Of a DNA stretch of 49,557 nt, positions 28,198-36,719 are shown one piece after another. Both the position numbers and the translations under genes were made by a program. This DNA comes from Pseudarthrobacter sp. (GTDB lineage: Bacteria; Actinomycetota; Actinomycetes; Actinomycetales; Micrococcaceae): contig JAPSJV010000020.1 in assembly GCA_031178005.1 (NCBI GenBank), positions 1 to 49,557 on the forward strand, written 5' to 3'. The notes under the pieces were generated by a model. It was not told the DNA's origin. It did not search any database and saw only the letters and a list, made by a program, of their open reading frames with translations. Every line of letters begins with the position of its first letter. Positions within the stretch are counted from its first letter, which is position 1.

Positions 28198-29040
28198 CTA
28201 CAACATCTCCAGCGGCTGCGGAGCCCGTGGGGCTGGGAAGGCGGCGTCCAGTTCGGCCAGGTCCTGGGGCGTCAAGTTGATGTCCACGGCTGCCCGGTTT
28301 TCCCTGACATGGGCTGCGCTGCCGCTCTTGGGGATGGCGATGACGTGATCCTGCCGCAGCACCCAGGCCAGCGCAATCTGGGCATCGCTGGTGCCATGCC
28401 TGGCTGCAATGCCCTCCAAGACCGGGTTGCCCAGAAGGCGGCCCTGTTCAATGGGTGAGTACGCCATCACGGGCATTCCTGCCTCACGTGCCGACCGAAG
28501 AAGGTCAAACTCCGGGCCCCTACGGGTCAGGTTGTACAGGATTTGGTTGGTTTGGGGTCCGGCTGCCGAGCCCTGGCTACGGCCCGATGGCAGGCCCCTG
28601 AGTTCGCCGTCGTCAAAATTGCTCAGTCCCCACCCGCCAATCTCCCCAGCCTCGCGCAATTGCTCAAACCCGGCGATGCTCTCTTCCAGCGGATACGGAC
28701 CGGGCCAGTGGAGCAGGTAAAGCTCCAGCCTGTCGGTCTGCAAACGTCGGAGGCTTCTGAGGCAGGCCGCTACGACTCCCGCCCGGCTGGCGTTGTAGGG
28801 GAGGACCTTGCTGACCAGGAAAACGCCGTCGCGCCGGCCTGAGACGGCCTCCCCCACCAACTCTTCCGCCGCCCCGTCGCCGTACATTTCCGCGGTGTCC
28901 ACAAGCGTCATGCCAAGATCAAGCCCGGTCCGCAGGGCATCGATTTCCTCGGCCCTGGTAGCTGCGGAATCGCCCATGTACCACGTGCCCTGGCCCAGGG
29001 CCGGGGCGGTGCGTCCGTCGGGAAAAGTCACTGACCTCAT
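28198..29040 (-). CDS. Aldo/keto reductase
   Basis: 280 residues, TIM-barrel NADPH oxidoreductase. Catalytic tetrad visible: Asp and Tyr in DTAEMYG (about 46-52), Lys in VSKVLPY near 77, and His in YLLHWPG near 112. The cofactor end reads IAIPKSG near 230. Substrate unknown; similar YafB/DkgA-like enzymes reduce small aldehydes and keto sugars. ATG 29040 has GGAG 9 nt upstream, better than the ATG at 29055. It has a convergent terminator with the MFS gene. Confidence 0.93.
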   Translation of the reverse strand: MRSVTFPDGRTAPALGQGTWYMGDSAATRAEEIDALRTGLDLGMTLVDTAEMYGDGAAEELVGEAVSGRRDGVFLVSKVLPYNASRAGVVAACLRSLRRLQTDRLELYLLHWPGPYPLEESIAGFEQLREAGEIGGWGLSNFDDGELRGLPSGRSQGSAAGPQTNQILYNLTRRGPEFDLLRSAREAGMPVMAYSPIEQGRLLGNPVLEGIAARHGTSDAQIALAWVLRQDHVIAIPKSGSAAHVRENRAAVDINLTPQDLAELDAAFPAPRAPQPLEML

Positions 29041-29126
29041 GGGGAGAATCTCCAATCGTTACGGATGCAACCATCGTAAGGTCCGGGCCACCGGCCATGT
29101 TTTATGACCGGTTTCCGGGTCCGTCC

Positions 29127-29699
29127 TTACGCCGGCAGGAGGAGCATGGCCGCCGCGGCGCCAGCGAGCATAAAGGGACCAAAGGGAATCGCCGATTTCA
29201 AGGTGCCCTTCCTGGCCGCCAGGATGATGAGCCCCCATAGTCCTCCCAGGAGGAAGGCGGCGAACGTCCCGGCAACCACATGCGCCCAGCCCAGATAACC
29301 GAGATACATTCCCAGGACCCCGGCCAGCTTGACGTCGCCAAACCCCATCCCCGGCGGATAGATCACGCGCAGCACAAAATAGAAGAGCCACAGTGCAGCA
29401 CCCCCGGCCACGATCGCCAGCGCGGGCACGCCGAAAAGGACAGCCCCGCCGTCGGGCATTCCTGCGGGGACAGACCCGGCACCCGGCGCTCCGTCGAACC
29501 CGGCGATTAGCGCGGCAGCCACCAGCAAGACACCCGCGATGCCGTATGACGGGAACACGATCCGGTTGGGCAGGAGGTGGCTGCGGATATCAATCACGGC
29601 CAGACGCGTTGCCATCACCAGAAAATACAGGCACGCCGCCAGCACCAGCCAGAATGACGGAAGGCTGAGTTCCCAAAGGGCATCGAGTCGACGGATCAC
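29127..29699 (-). CDS. A24 family prepilin peptidase
   Basis: 190 residues, about six membrane helices. The two catalytic aspartates are in DIRSHLLPN (near residue 37) and in GMGFGDVKLAG (near 120-130), the family's GxGD motif. It lacks the N-terminal methyltransferase domain, like TadV/short PilD forms of actinobacteria. It would cleave the leader of Tad or type IV pilins in the membrane; no pilin genes are in the window. GTG 29699 follows TAGCAT by 7 nt. Confidence 0.9.
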   Translation of the reverse strand: MIRRLDALWELSLPSFWLVLAACLYFLVMATRLAVIDIRSHLLPNRIVFPSYGIAGVLLVAAALIAGFDGAPGAGSVPAGMPDGGAVLFGVPALAIVAGGAALWLFYFVLRVIYPPGMGFGDVKLAGVLGMYLGYLGWAHVVAGTFAAFLLGGLWGLIILAARKGTLKSAIPFGPFMLAGAAAAMLLLPA

Positions 29700-29706
29700 C
29701 CTCGCG

Positions 29707-29712
29707 ATGCTA
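29707..29712 (-). promoter_or_regulatory. -10 box TAGCAT for the prepilin peptidase gene (leaderless)
   Basis: TAGCAT on the minus strand, 7 nt before GTG 29699. Confidence 0.45.
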
Positions 29713-29746
29713 CCGGGCTTCCGGCTGCGCCCGCTGGCTCCCCGCG

Positions 29747-29752
29747 TAAACT
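29747..29752 (+). promoter_or_regulatory. -10 box TAAACT for the unknown gene (leaderless)
   Basis: TAAACT 6 nt before ATG 29759; it decides ATG 29759 over GTG 29753. Confidence 0.55.
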
Positions 29753-29758
29753 GTGGAT

Positions 29759-30538
29759 ATGCGATACAGTGCGGCCGAACAGGCCAATTCCAAGGGCAAC
29801 GGGCCTACCGGCCTTGGCGAGATCTTCAGGAACCTGTGCCGTTCTTCGCCCTGGAAATGGAACAGCCTGCGGTTCGAATACCTGGACCTGCCAGGCAGCG
29901 GCGCCAACGTAGTCCGGGGATGGCTGCGCCGGCCGGGCGCGTTACGCCTGGAGTCCCGCGACGGGCTCCTGCTGCACAGCACCACGGGCATCAATGACAC
30001 GCGCGATGACTTCTATGTCAGCTCCACCCGGAGATCCTGGCTTCTGCCCGCCTACCTCGTCAGCCCCGTTTACGACGACGCCGGCCTCGTCCGCCGCCGG
30101 CCAGAAGCCGCCTACGGCGAGCCATCGTTGGGCAACGGCAGGCTGGCCGCGGCTTTGGATCCGGTAGAGCTGGCCGGGAACGCTCCGGCGCCCCTGGAAT
30201 TTCCCGATCTCAACACTGTTGAGCTCGAAGGCGTCCGGGAAGTAGACGACGACGGCAGGCGGGCGCTGGAGGCCGTGGTCACCCCGGGCCGGAGCTACTC
30301 CCCCGCTGATCCGGGATCGCCGCTGGCGCATCCAGGGCGCACCTTGGTCAGGGTGGATGCCGGAACGGGCGTGTGCGTCGCCAGCCAGGCACTTGACGGA
30401 TCCGCCGCCGGCACCGGCCATCGGCTGAAGATCCTGGCAGTGGACGAATATATGCTGGACGATCTGTTCCTCGCGGAATCCATGAATCTCACCGATGTCC
30501 GCCAGCATATCCCGTGGGACATCGGCCCACTCACATAG
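29759..30538 (+). CDS. Uncharacterised soluble protein
   Basis: 259 residues, not recognised with confidence. There is no signal peptide and no membrane helix. Tryptophans cluster early (SPWKWNSLRFEYLDL, about 31-45), then a basic WLRRPGALRLES, the segment STRRSWLLPAYLVSPVYDDAGLVRRRPE and LDPVELAG, and later GRTLVRVDAGTGVCV. Alternating hydrophobic strands suggest a beta-rich fold; a resemblance to LolA-like lipoprotein-carrier folds of some actinobacterial hypotheticals is a weak impression. It sits 9 nt before a GNAT gene, yet that gene has its own -10 box. Codon use is like its neighbours. Confidence 0.8.
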   Translation: MRYSAAEQANSKGNGPTGLGEIFRNLCRSSPWKWNSLRFEYLDLPGSGANVVRGWLRRPGALRLESRDGLLLHSTTGINDTRDDFYVSSTRRSWLLPAYLVSPVYDDAGLVRRRPEAAYGEPSLGNGRLAAALDPVELAGNAPAPLEFPDLNTVELEGVREVDDDGRRALEAVVTPGRSYSPADPGSPLAHPGRTLVRVDAGTGVCVASQALDGSAAGTGHRLKILAVDEYMLDDLFLAESMNLTDVRQHIPWDIGPLT

Positions 30539-30541
30539 GCT
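30536..30541 (+). promoter_or_regulatory. -10 box TAGGCT for the GNAT gene (leaderless)
   Basis: TAGGCT, whose TAG is also the stop of the preceding gene, lies 6 nt before ATG 30548. Confidence 0.5.
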
Positions 30542-30547
30542 TCACGG

Positions 30548-31246
30548 ATGACCACACTGACATCCATCTGGCCGTTGCACGGCCTCACTCTGGCGACGCC
30601 CCGGCTGGCGTTGCGGCCGATCGCCGATGAGCACATCCCGGCAGCCGTCGAGGCAGCCTTGGGTGGAATTCACGACGCAGGGAAGAGCCCGTTCAGCAGC
30701 CCCTGGGCCGAAGCTTCCCCGGAGGAGCTTGGACCGAACATGGCACGCTGGTACTGGCGGTGCCGGGCCGAATCCACGCCCGACTCCTGGACTCTGCTGC
30801 TGGGAGTCTGGCACTACGGAGAATTTGTCGGCTGCCAGGACATCGGCGCCAAGGAGTTTGCCACGCTGAAGACCGTCTCCACGGGTTCCTGGCTGAAGAA
30901 GTCCGCGCAGGGCCAGGGCCTTGGCAAGGAAATGAGGGCCGCCGTCGTGCTCTACGCCTTTGATTGGCTTGGCGCAGAGGTAGCGGAGTCGGAAGCCGCG
31001 GTGTGGAATAGCTCTTCCCTGGGCGTTTCGGGTTCACTTGGCTACGAGCTCAACGGCCTTCACCGCCACTCGTGGGGCGGCATCGTCCGTGATGTCCAGC
31101 ATGTCCGCGTGACCCCGGCACTCCTGAAGCGGCCGGACTGGGTCCTTCGGGTCTCGGGCCACGAAGCTGCGGCAGGCCTTCTTGGCGCACGCACAGAAGG
31201 CCCGCTCCCCGGCGTCCCGGAGAACGGACCTTCAGCCGGCGCTTAG
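30548..31246 (+). CDS. GNAT family acetyltransferase
   Basis: 232 residues, RimJ/RimL-like. The order [16 protein letters not shown] (strand 1, about 14-30), [23 protein letters not shown] (strands 3-4), then [18 protein letters not shown] (acetyl-CoA loop Q/RxxGxG/A, about 121-138) and [18 protein letters not shown] is typical. The substrate may be a ribosomal protein N-terminus or a small amine; this cannot be told. The last 35 residues fall outside the domain. The stop overlaps that of phoH on the other strand by 3 nt with no terminator. Confidence 0.9.
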   Translation: MTTLTSIWPLHGLTLATPRLALRPIADEHIPAAVEAALGGIHDAGKSPFSSPWAEASPEELGPNMARWYWRCRAESTPDSWTLLLGVWHYGEFVGCQDIGAKEFATLKTVSTGSWLKKSAQGQGLGKEMRAAVVLYAFDWLGAEVAESEAAVWNSSSLGVSGSLGYELNGLHRHSWGGIVRDVQHVRVTPALLKRPDWVLRVSGHEAAAGLLGARTEGPLPGVPENGPSAGA

Positions 31247-32673
31247 ATCTCCGCGCCCTCCAGCAGCTCCGTCACCAGCGCGGCGATGGGCGAACGCTCG
31301 GACCGGGTCAGGGTGATGTGGCCGAACAGCGGATGCCCCTTGAGCGTCTCCACCACCGCGGCAACCCCATCATGCCGGCCCACTCGGAGGTTGTCGCGTT
31401 GGGCCACATCATGAGTGAGGACGATCTTCGAGTTCTGGCCGATGCGGCTCATCACGGTCAGGAGGACGTTCTTCTCCAGTGACTGTGCCTCATCCACAAT
31501 CACAAAAGCGTCATGCAGCGAGCGGCCGCGGATATGCGTCAACGGCATGACCTCGAGCATGCCCCGATCCATGACTTCTTCAACGACTTCCTGGCTGACC
31601 AGTGCGCCGAGCGTGTCAAAAACCGCCTGCGCCCACGGGTTCATCTTCTCTGATTCCGATCCGGGCAGGTAGCCCAGCTCCTGGCCTCCCACCGCATACA
31701 GCGGGCGGAACACAATGACCTTCCGGTGCTCGCGGCGCTCCAGGACCGCTTCCAGGCCTGCACAGAGCGCCAGTGCCGACTTGCCTGTTCCGGCGCGGCC
31801 ACCGATGGAAACAATCCCGACGGCGGGATCCATCAGCATGTCGATGGCCAGCCGTTGCTCAGCCGACCGGCCGTGCAGGCCGAAGACGTCCCTGTCCCCC
31901 TTGACGAGGCGGACCTGCTTGTCTGCACCCACCCTGCCCAGTGCCGAACCCCTGTTGGACAGCAGCACCAGTCCCGTGTTGACCGGAAGTTCCGCGGCGG
32001 CAGGAATGAAGACCGGTTCATGGCCGTACAGGGTCCCCACTTCTTCCTCGGTGGCATCCAGTTCGGCGATGCCGGTCCAGCCGGAATCCTGCACCAGTTC
32101 GTTGCGGTATTCGTCCGCCGTAAGGCCCATTGCGGACGCCTTCACCCGCATCGGCAAGTCCTTGGAGACGACGGTGACCGAGCGGCCCTCATTGGCAAGG
32201 TTCTTGGCCACGGCCAGGATCCTGCTGTCGTTGTCCCCGCTCCGGAAACCGGCGGGGAGGACCTCGGAGGAGATGTGGTTCATCTCCACCATGAGGGTGC
32301 CGCCCTCTGTTCCAATGGGCAAGGGTTTGTTCAAGCCACCATGCTGGACGCGCAAGTCGTCCAGCAGCCTCAGAGCCTTCCGGGCAAAGTAACCCAGCTC
32401 CGGATCGTGCCGCTTGGACTCGAGTTCGGTAATGACCACAATCGGGACGATCACCTCATGCTCAGCGAAACGCAGCAACGCCCTTGGATCGGACAGGAGC
32501 ACGGATGTATCGATCACAAAGCTTTGAACGCCGGGGACTTGCCCGGAAACAGAAAGACCGGCCGCAGCATCATCTTTCGCTGCGCCGGTCTTGGCGGTGG
32601 CTCGCTTGGCGCGAGAGGTAGCTTTCTTTCCGCCGTCGGTAGAAACGGTGGGTCGCTCTTCAGAAGTAGCCAC
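31243..32673 (-). CDS. PIN-PhoH fusion protein (PhoH2-type RNase/helicase)
   Basis: 476 residues. An N-terminal PIN nuclease domain (about 48-200) shows [10 protein letters not shown] with the first Asp, [10 protein letters not shown], and later acidic residues in [12 protein letters not shown] and [12 protein letters not shown]. The C-terminal PhoH ATPase domain (about 260-460) has Walker [11 protein letters not shown] and Walker [10 protein letters not shown], then the motif [13 protein letters not shown]. PhoH2 proteins unwind and cut RNA. The first 45 residues are basic and Lys-rich. GTG 32673 has GGAG 5 nt upstream. It is the M. tuberculosis Rv1095 equivalent in the conserved block. Confidence 0.95.
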   Translation of the reverse strand: MATSEERPTVSTDGGKKATSRAKRATAKTGAAKDDAAAGLSVSGQVPGVQSFVIDTSVLLSDPRALLRFAEHEVIVPIVVITELESKRHDPELGYFARKALRLLDDLRVQHGGLNKPLPIGTEGGTLMVEMNHISSEVLPAGFRSGDNDSRILAVAKNLANEGRSVTVVSKDLPMRVKASAMGLTADEYRNELVQDSGWTGIAELDATEEEVGTLYGHEPVFIPAAAELPVNTGLVLLSNRGSALGRVGADKQVRLVKGDRDVFGLHGRSAEQRLAIDMLMDPAVGIVSIGGRAGTGKSALALCAGLEAVLERREHRKVIVFRPLYAVGGQELGYLPGSESEKMNPWAQAVFDTLGALVSQEVVEEVMDRGMLEVMPLTHIRGRSLHDAFVIVDEAQSLEKNVLLTVMSRIGQNSKIVLTHDVAQRDNLRVGRHDGVAAVVETLKGHPLFGHITLTRSERSPIAALVTELLEGAEI

Positions 32674-32730
32674 ATCGACTCCAGCCCCGGGCTTCCGCCC
32701 GGCTTTGTTATTGGTGAGGCGGCTCGGCCT

Positions 32731-32750
32731 GGAGGCCGGCAGCGGCCTCC
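32731..32750 (-). repeat. Hairpin in the phoH leader
   Basis: GGAGGCCG and CGGCCTCC, a perfect 8-bp stem with loop GCAG, 58-77 nt upstream of the phoH GTG. A second short stem (CCGGGC/GCCCGG, about 32687-32702) lies between it and the gene. The 257-bp gap 32674-32930 holds no gene; these hairpins are its only structure I see, apart from the repeat at its far end. Confidence 0.5.
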
Positions 32751-32910
32751 CCAACATTAGGTGCGTGAATACGCTCCATGTAGTGGCCTCCCCGATCAGC
32801 CGGCGTTATTGCCTGCTGATGGATACAACGTAAATCCAGCTCCGGTAATTTCCGGTTTCATTGCCCGGCGATTCCTGTTACGGGGACGTGAATTCAAGAT
32901 GAACCGCCCG

Positions 32911-32940
32911 CCTGGTCAGGATCCGCCTGCTCAGGATCCG
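32911..32940. repeat. 15-bp tandem direct repeat at the stop codon of the prenyl synthase
   Basis: CCTGGTCAGGATCCG and CCTGCTCAGGATCCG are adjacent, 14 of 15 bases identical. The minus-strand stop TGA lies in the second copy and the first copy carries an identical TGA downstream. Confidence 0.8.
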
Positions 32941-33692
32941 AAGCGCCGCTGCCGGCCGGCATAGTCCCGCAGGGCCCGCAGGAAGTCCACCTTCCGGAAA
33001 GCCGGCCACAGGGCCTCGCAAAAATAGAACTCGCTGTAGGCGCTTTGCCACATCAGGAAGCCGGAGAGTCGCTGCTCGCCGGAGGTGCGGATCACCAGGT
33101 CCGGATCCGGCTGGCCCCGCGTGTAGAGGAAACGCGAGATGTCCTCCACCGTGAGGGAATCCGCAACGTCCCGAAGTCCCGCTCCGCGGTCCGCAGCGTC
33201 GCGTAGGAGTTCCCTGACGGCGTCGACAATTTCCCGGCGTCCACCGTATCCAACGGCAACATTCACGTGGATCTTTTCGTGTGCCGGCGTTCGCGCTGTG
33301 AGCTTGTTGAGGCGCTCAGCCAGGTAGCCCGGCAGCAATTCGGGAGCACCCATGGCATGGACGGAGATGTCCGCATCCCCGTCCAGCCGGTCCAGCGTAT
33401 TTGCGATGATTCCCATCAGCAGGTCCAACTCTTCGCTGGAGCGGCTCATGTTGTCAGTGGACAACATGTACAGGGTGACAACCTTGACGCCCAGTTCCTG
33501 GCACCAGCCCAGGAACTCATGGATCTTGTCTGCACCGGCCTGGTGTCCTTGGCTGGTGGGAGCGTTGAACTGCTTGGCCCAGCGCCGGTTGCCATCCACC
33601 ATCACACCGATGTGCTGCGGGATGCGGTCGCGGGTGAGGCTGCGAAGAAGCCTGCGCTCGTAGAAGCCATAGAGGAGCCCGGGCATTTCCAC
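32931..33692 (-). CDS. Z-prenyl diphosphate synthase (short-chain, Rv1086-like)
   Basis: 253 residues. Motifs of cis-prenyltransferases: GVMVDGNRRWAKQ (catalytic Asp, near residue 27-39), TLYMLSTDNMSR near 75-86, the VNVAVGYGGRREIVDA segment near 155-170, and the closing PDLVIRTSGEQRLSGFLMWQSAYSEFYF. Wording matches M. tuberculosis Rv1086, which makes Z,E-farnesyl diphosphate, more than UppS/Rv2361c, which makes the long polyprenyl carrier. The exact product length is not readable here. GTG 33692 has AGGTGA 9 nt upstream; ATG 33686 is also possible. Divergent from the TrhA gene. Confidence 0.93.
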   Translation of the reverse strand: MEMPGLLYGFYERRLLRSLTRDRIPQHIGVMVDGNRRWAKQFNAPTSQGHQAGADKIHEFLGWCQELGVKVVTLYMLSTDNMSRSSEELDLLMGIIANTLDRLDGDADISVHAMGAPELLPGYLAERLNKLTARTPAHEKIHVNVAVGYGGRREIVDAVRELLRDAADRGAGLRDVADSLTVEDISRFLYTRGQPDPDLVIRTSGEQRLSGFLMWQSAYSEFYFCEALWPAFRKVDFLRALRDYAGRQRRFGS

Positions 33693-33776
33693 GCGGCGGT
33701 TCACCTGACTTTCTGCTGTAAAGACGATTTCCTCTAGGCTACCGTTAGCAGCCAACCCAGATGCCCTACCCGCGAG

Positions 33777-33798
33777 TAACTTACCCGTCCGTAAGTTA
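33777..33798. promoter_or_regulatory. Inverted repeat overlapping the TrhA promoter
   Basis: TAACTTAC (33777-33784) and GTAAGTTA (33791-33798) form a perfect 8-bp inverted repeat with spacer CCGTCC. It covers the region just upstream of, and touches, the -10 box of the TrhA gene. The layout is that of a repressor operator; the protein is unknown. Confidence 0.55.
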
Positions 33799-33802
33799 GG
33801 CT
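33797..33802 (+). promoter_or_regulatory. -10 box TAGGCT for the TrhA gene (leaderless)
   Basis: TAGGCT 6 nt before ATG 33809. Confidence 0.55.
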
Positions 33803-33808
33803 TTAACC

Positions 33809-34555
33809 ATGAACAGCATTCCTCCCAACTCTCCTCGGGGGGCCAATGACGGGCCCCGGAAACCCGAGCGGTCGGGAGCCGTGGATGATGCCGCGGTCCG
33901 GATCGCCGAACTCTTGACAATCAAGCCGAAATGGCGGGGCTGGATCCACACCGTCGCAGCACCGCTGGCCCTGGTTGCAGGCTTGGTGCTGGTGATATTA
34001 GCCCCCACTTCCGAACTGCGGATTGCCAGTGGTGTCTATGCACTGACCGGCATCCTGCTGTTCGGCGTCAGCGCCGTCTACCACCGCGGCAACTGGTCCC
34101 CCGGAGTGCGTATGATGCTCAAACGGCTGGATCACACCAACATCATGCTGGTGATTGCCGGCAGCTACACGCCGCTGGCCTGGGCCCTCTTGGACCGGCC
34201 CAAGGCGGTCCTGCTGCTCTGGGTTATCTGGAGCGGAGCAATTCTGGGCGCGCTGTTCCGGGTGTTATGGACCCATGCTCCGCGGTGGCTTTACGTGCCC
34301 ATCTATATTGCGCTGGGCTGCGGCGCTCTCTTCTACCTGCCGGAATTCTTCCAGGCGAATGCCGCCTCAGCGATCCTCATCTGCGTCGGCGGGTTTTTCT
34401 ACATTGCAGGTGCGGTCTTCTACGCCCTCAAAAAGCCCAACTTCAGCTACGAACACTTTGGCTTCCACGAGTTGTTCCATGCATTCACCGTTATAGCTTT
34501 CGCCGCCCACTTCGTAGCGATCGCGCTTGCGGTACTGGGGCAGCCCGCGGCGTAG
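33809..34555 (+). CDS. Hemolysin III/TrhA family membrane protein
   Basis: 248 residues with seven membrane helices after a hydrophilic 40-residue N-terminus. Family marks: SAVYHRGNW near residue 88-97, LDHTNIMLVIAGSYTPLA near 108-127, and the last-helix FGFHELFHAFTV near 218-229. The His and Asp residues of these motifs form a metal site in the PAQR superfamily. Linked in other bacteria to membrane energetics and fatty-acid homeostasis; a true haemolysin role is unlikely. It is paired divergently with the Z-prenyl synthase as in M. tuberculosis (Rv1085c/Rv1086). Confidence 0.92.
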   Translation: MNSIPPNSPRGANDGPRKPERSGAVDDAAVRIAELLTIKPKWRGWIHTVAAPLALVAGLVLVILAPTSELRIASGVYALTGILLFGVSAVYHRGNWSPGVRMMLKRLDHTNIMLVIAGSYTPLAWALLDRPKAVLLLWVIWSGAILGALFRVLWTHAPRWLYVPIYIALGCGALFYLPEFFQANAASAILICVGGFFYIAGAVFYALKKPNFSYEHFGFHELFHAFTVIAFAAHFVAIALAVLGQPAA

Positions 34556-34648
34556 CCGCCCAAGGCGCGGCATGGTTCCGCCTAAGGTGCAGCCGGGCTC
34601 CGTCCGCGGCGCGCGGTGGCTCCGCAGGCGCTTACAGGAGCCTGCCTG

Positions 34649-35011
34649 CTAGCGGGTGTCAGGGTCTCCGGGCAGGGTCTCATCGGAATCCCCGTCACGC
34701 GTTTGCGTCTGGTCAACGGGCCCTTCGTCCGGGTTGGTGCCATCCCTGATGGCGCCCGAATCCGCCGCCTCTTCAGCTGCTGCATCGGCAGCTGCCGCAG
34801 CAGCCAGGCGCTCCTCTTCCACCTGCGCCCGATACCTGACGCGGCGCACGCGGCGCACCATGTCCACAAGGAGCAGTGTGGTGGCCACCACGAAGAACGC
34901 CGTCATGATGAAGCCCAGGGTTCCGGGCGTGATGTCATCCTGGTTGAGACCTGGTCGCAACGACGGTGATGGCGAGGGCGTGGTGGTGAGGAACACGATC
35001 ATGTGATGCAA
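34649..35011 (-). CDS. Small actinobacterial membrane protein, Rv1083-like
   Basis: 120 residues: short N-terminus, one membrane helix (about 30-52, TPGTLGFIMTAFFVVATTLLLVD without its ends), then a basic stop-transfer patch (RRVRRVRYRAQVEEE), an Ala-rich coil and an acidic tail. Function unknown. The start is TTG 35011, with AGAAGG 5 nt upstream, or ATG 35002. Following mca in the same direction 91 nt away repeats the M. tuberculosis order (mca-Rv1083). Convergent with TrhA; the 93-bp gap has only short GC hairpins. Confidence 0.78.
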   Translation of the reverse strand: MHHMIVFLTTTPSPSPSLRPGLNQDDITPGTLGFIMTAFFVVATTLLLVDMVRRVRRVRYRAQVEEERLAAAAAADAAAEEAADSGAIRDGTNPDEGPVDQTQTRDGDSDETLPGDPDTR

Positions 35012-35102
35012 GGGAAACCTTCTGGAGGATGGACGTCACAGGCCTGCCGGGCGCAACCCGTAAACCGGGCCGCAACTTCTACGCAGCATAGAAAAGCTGT
35101 GT

Positions 35103-36008
35103 CTATCTTAGCCCCGCGAACAGGTCCTTCTCCGGCAGTTCCGTTTCCACGCGGGACTGGATCAGGGAATAATCCTCCCAGGGCCAGGCACGGCGCTGCA
35201 TTTCAGGAGAGACGGCGAAGAAGAACCCCAGGGGGTCAACCTGCGTGGCATGGGCGCGCAGGGCATCATCGCGGGCCTCGAAGAAATCTCCGCAGTCGAC
35301 CTGGGTGGTGGTCGGGTGCGTGGGAGGCGGTGGCATGTGACCCTCGGCGTCGCTTTCCAGCCAGGCGGCCAGCCGCTCGGCGTAGGGCGACTGCAGCCCG
35401 GCCTCCTCAAGGGCGAAATGCAGGGCGCGGAACCGCTCGGGGCTGAACGCCCTGTCGTAATACAGCTTCGCAGGCTCCCAGGGCTCGCCCACGCCCGGAT
35501 AGCGTGCCGGATCCCCGGCCGCTTCAAACGCTTCAACTGCAACCTTGTGCGCCATGATGTGGTCCGGGTGCGGATAGCCGCCGTTCTCATCGTACGAAAG
35601 GATCACATGTGGTTTGAACCGGCGGACCAGGCGGACCAGCGGGGCGGCTGCCCGTTCCAGAGGTTGCACCGCGAAGCTCCCGGCGGGCAACGGGGGCAGC
35701 GGGTCCCCCTCAGGCAGACCGGAATCCACAAAGCCCAGCCATTGCTGCTGGATTCCCAGGACACGAGCCGCGTGCGCCATCTCCAGGCGCCGGGCTCCGG
35801 CCATGTCACGCTTGGGATGCGGTGCGTCTTCCACTGCCGGATTCTGGATGTCGCCCCGCGAACCGTCAGTGCAGGTCGCGACCATAACCTCGACGCCGTT
35901 GGCTGCGTACATTGCCATCGTTGCTGCGCCCTTGCTCGATTCGTCATCGGGGTGGGCATGGACCGCCAGAAGGCGCAGCGGCGCCGGCGTGGAACTGGAC
36001 GCGGTCAT
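35103..36008 (-). CDS. mca: Mycothiol S-conjugate amidase
   Basis: 301 residues, zinc-dependent LmbE/PIG-L deacetylase fold. Motifs: VHAHPDDESSKGAATMAMY (zinc His and Asp-Asp-Glu, about 14-32), and the second His site GGYPHPDHIMAHK near 150. HPDDESSKG and the long C-terminus with WPWEDYSL place it with Mca rather than MshB. It cleaves mycothiol adducts so that mercapturic acids can be exported, a cytosolic detoxification role. ATG 36008 has GAGGAAG upstream, preferred over the longer frame to 36041. Divergent from DUF4307. Confidence 0.94.
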   Translation of the reverse strand: MTASSSTPAPLRLLAVHAHPDDESSKGAATMAMYAANGVEVMVATCTDGSRGDIQNPAVEDAPHPKRDMAGARRLEMAHAARVLGIQQQWLGFVDSGLPEGDPLPPLPAGSFAVQPLERAAAPLVRLVRRFKPHVILSYDENGGYPHPDHIMAHKVAVEAFEAAGDPARYPGVGEPWEPAKLYYDRAFSPERFRALHFALEEAGLQSPYAERLAAWLESDAEGHMPPPPTHPTTTQVDCGDFFEARDDALRAHATQVDPLGFFFAVSPEMQRRAWPWEDYSLIQSRVETELPEKDLFAGLR

Positions 36009-36102
36009 AGGGACGCTTCCTCTTTCTGGTGCCGGAGCCACAAAGCCCGGCGTTCTCTGGATGCAAGTTGGGTGGTGGGATTTCAGGGCGAACGATCCCT
36101 AC

Positions 36103-36108
36103 TAAACT
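36103..36108 (+). promoter_or_regulatory. -10 box TAAACT for the DUF4307 gene (leaderless)
   Basis: TAAACT 6 nt before GTG 36115. Confidence 0.55.
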
Positions 36109-36114
36109 GGACTG

Positions 36115-36570
36115 GTGACTTCCCAGGATCGCCCGGCATCATCGTCCGCAACCACTAGCCTAGCCAATCGTTATGGCCGTCAAAAGCGCGGCCTCAACGC
36201 CAAGGGAAAAAAGGTGGTCGCCGCCGTCGCCCTTGCTGCAGGGGTGGGTTTCATGGCATGGATCGCCACGTCAAACGCTACCGACTCCGTAACGTTCAAG
36301 GACCTCAGCTACAGCACCATCGATGCCACCCAGACTGAGGTTGATTTCCAGGTGACCCGGGACTCCAGCACAGCAGTGAAATGCGCTGTCAAGGCCCTGG
36401 ACTCCAAGTACGCAATTGTGGGGTGGAAAGTGGTGGACATTCCTACAGGTGTCCTGGAGGGCAGCAGCGACTCAGGACGGACACTGGCCCACCGCGCGGT
36501 AATCCGCACTGAATCGCTGGCCGCAACGGGCGTCGTCGACAATTGCTGGGTGCCTGGCACTGCCGGCTGA
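36115..36570 (+). CDS. DUF4307 family membrane protein
   Basis: 151 residues: basic N-terminus with SLANRYGRQKRG, one membrane helix (about 36-53), then an exported domain of about 95 residues with YSTIDATQTEVDFQVTRD, AVKCAVKALD and VGWKVVDIP, typical of DUF4307 (M. tuberculosis Rv1081c). Two Cys (in VKCAVKA and DNCWV) could form a disulfide outside. Unknown role; conserved between mca and greA. Confidence 0.87.
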   Translation: MTSQDRPASSSATTSLANRYGRQKRGLNAKGKKVVAAVALAAGVGFMAWIATSNATDSVTFKDLSYSTIDATQTEVDFQVTRDSSTAVKCAVKALDSKYAIVGWKVVDIPTGVLEGSSDSGRTLAHRAVIRTESLAATGVVDNCWVPGTAG

Positions 36571-36592
36571 AGTGACGGACGCCGCTTGAATA

Positions 36593-36622
36593 TTGGGATT
36601 CATCCACTGTGTTGACTACAAT
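36593..36622 (+). promoter_or_regulatory. greA promoter
   Basis: TTGGGA (36593-36598) and TACAAT (36617-36622), 18 bp apart. The predicted leader is about 90 nt. Confidence 0.45.
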
Positions 36623-36635
36623 GATCTAATACCTT

Positions 36636-36687
36636 CACCCCGCTGAGCTGGTTACTGAGATCCACATGTGGCCACCGTGGCGGGGTG
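36636..36687 (+). promoter_or_regulatory. Structured 5' leader of greA
   Basis: CACCCCGC (36636-36643) pairs perfectly with GCGGGGTG (36680-36687). The enclosed 36 nt include the palindrome CCACATGTGG (36662-36671). It lies between the promoter and the ribosome site GAGGAGAAG of greA. Confidence 0.4.
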
Positions 36688-36719
36688 TCTTGCATGTAAG
36701 ACCACTAGAGGAGAAGTCC

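Noticed and set aside
33809..34555. TrhA as a haemolysin or virulence factor
   Set aside because: The family name is historical; the protein is a membrane housekeeping-type PAQR member in a conserved core block.
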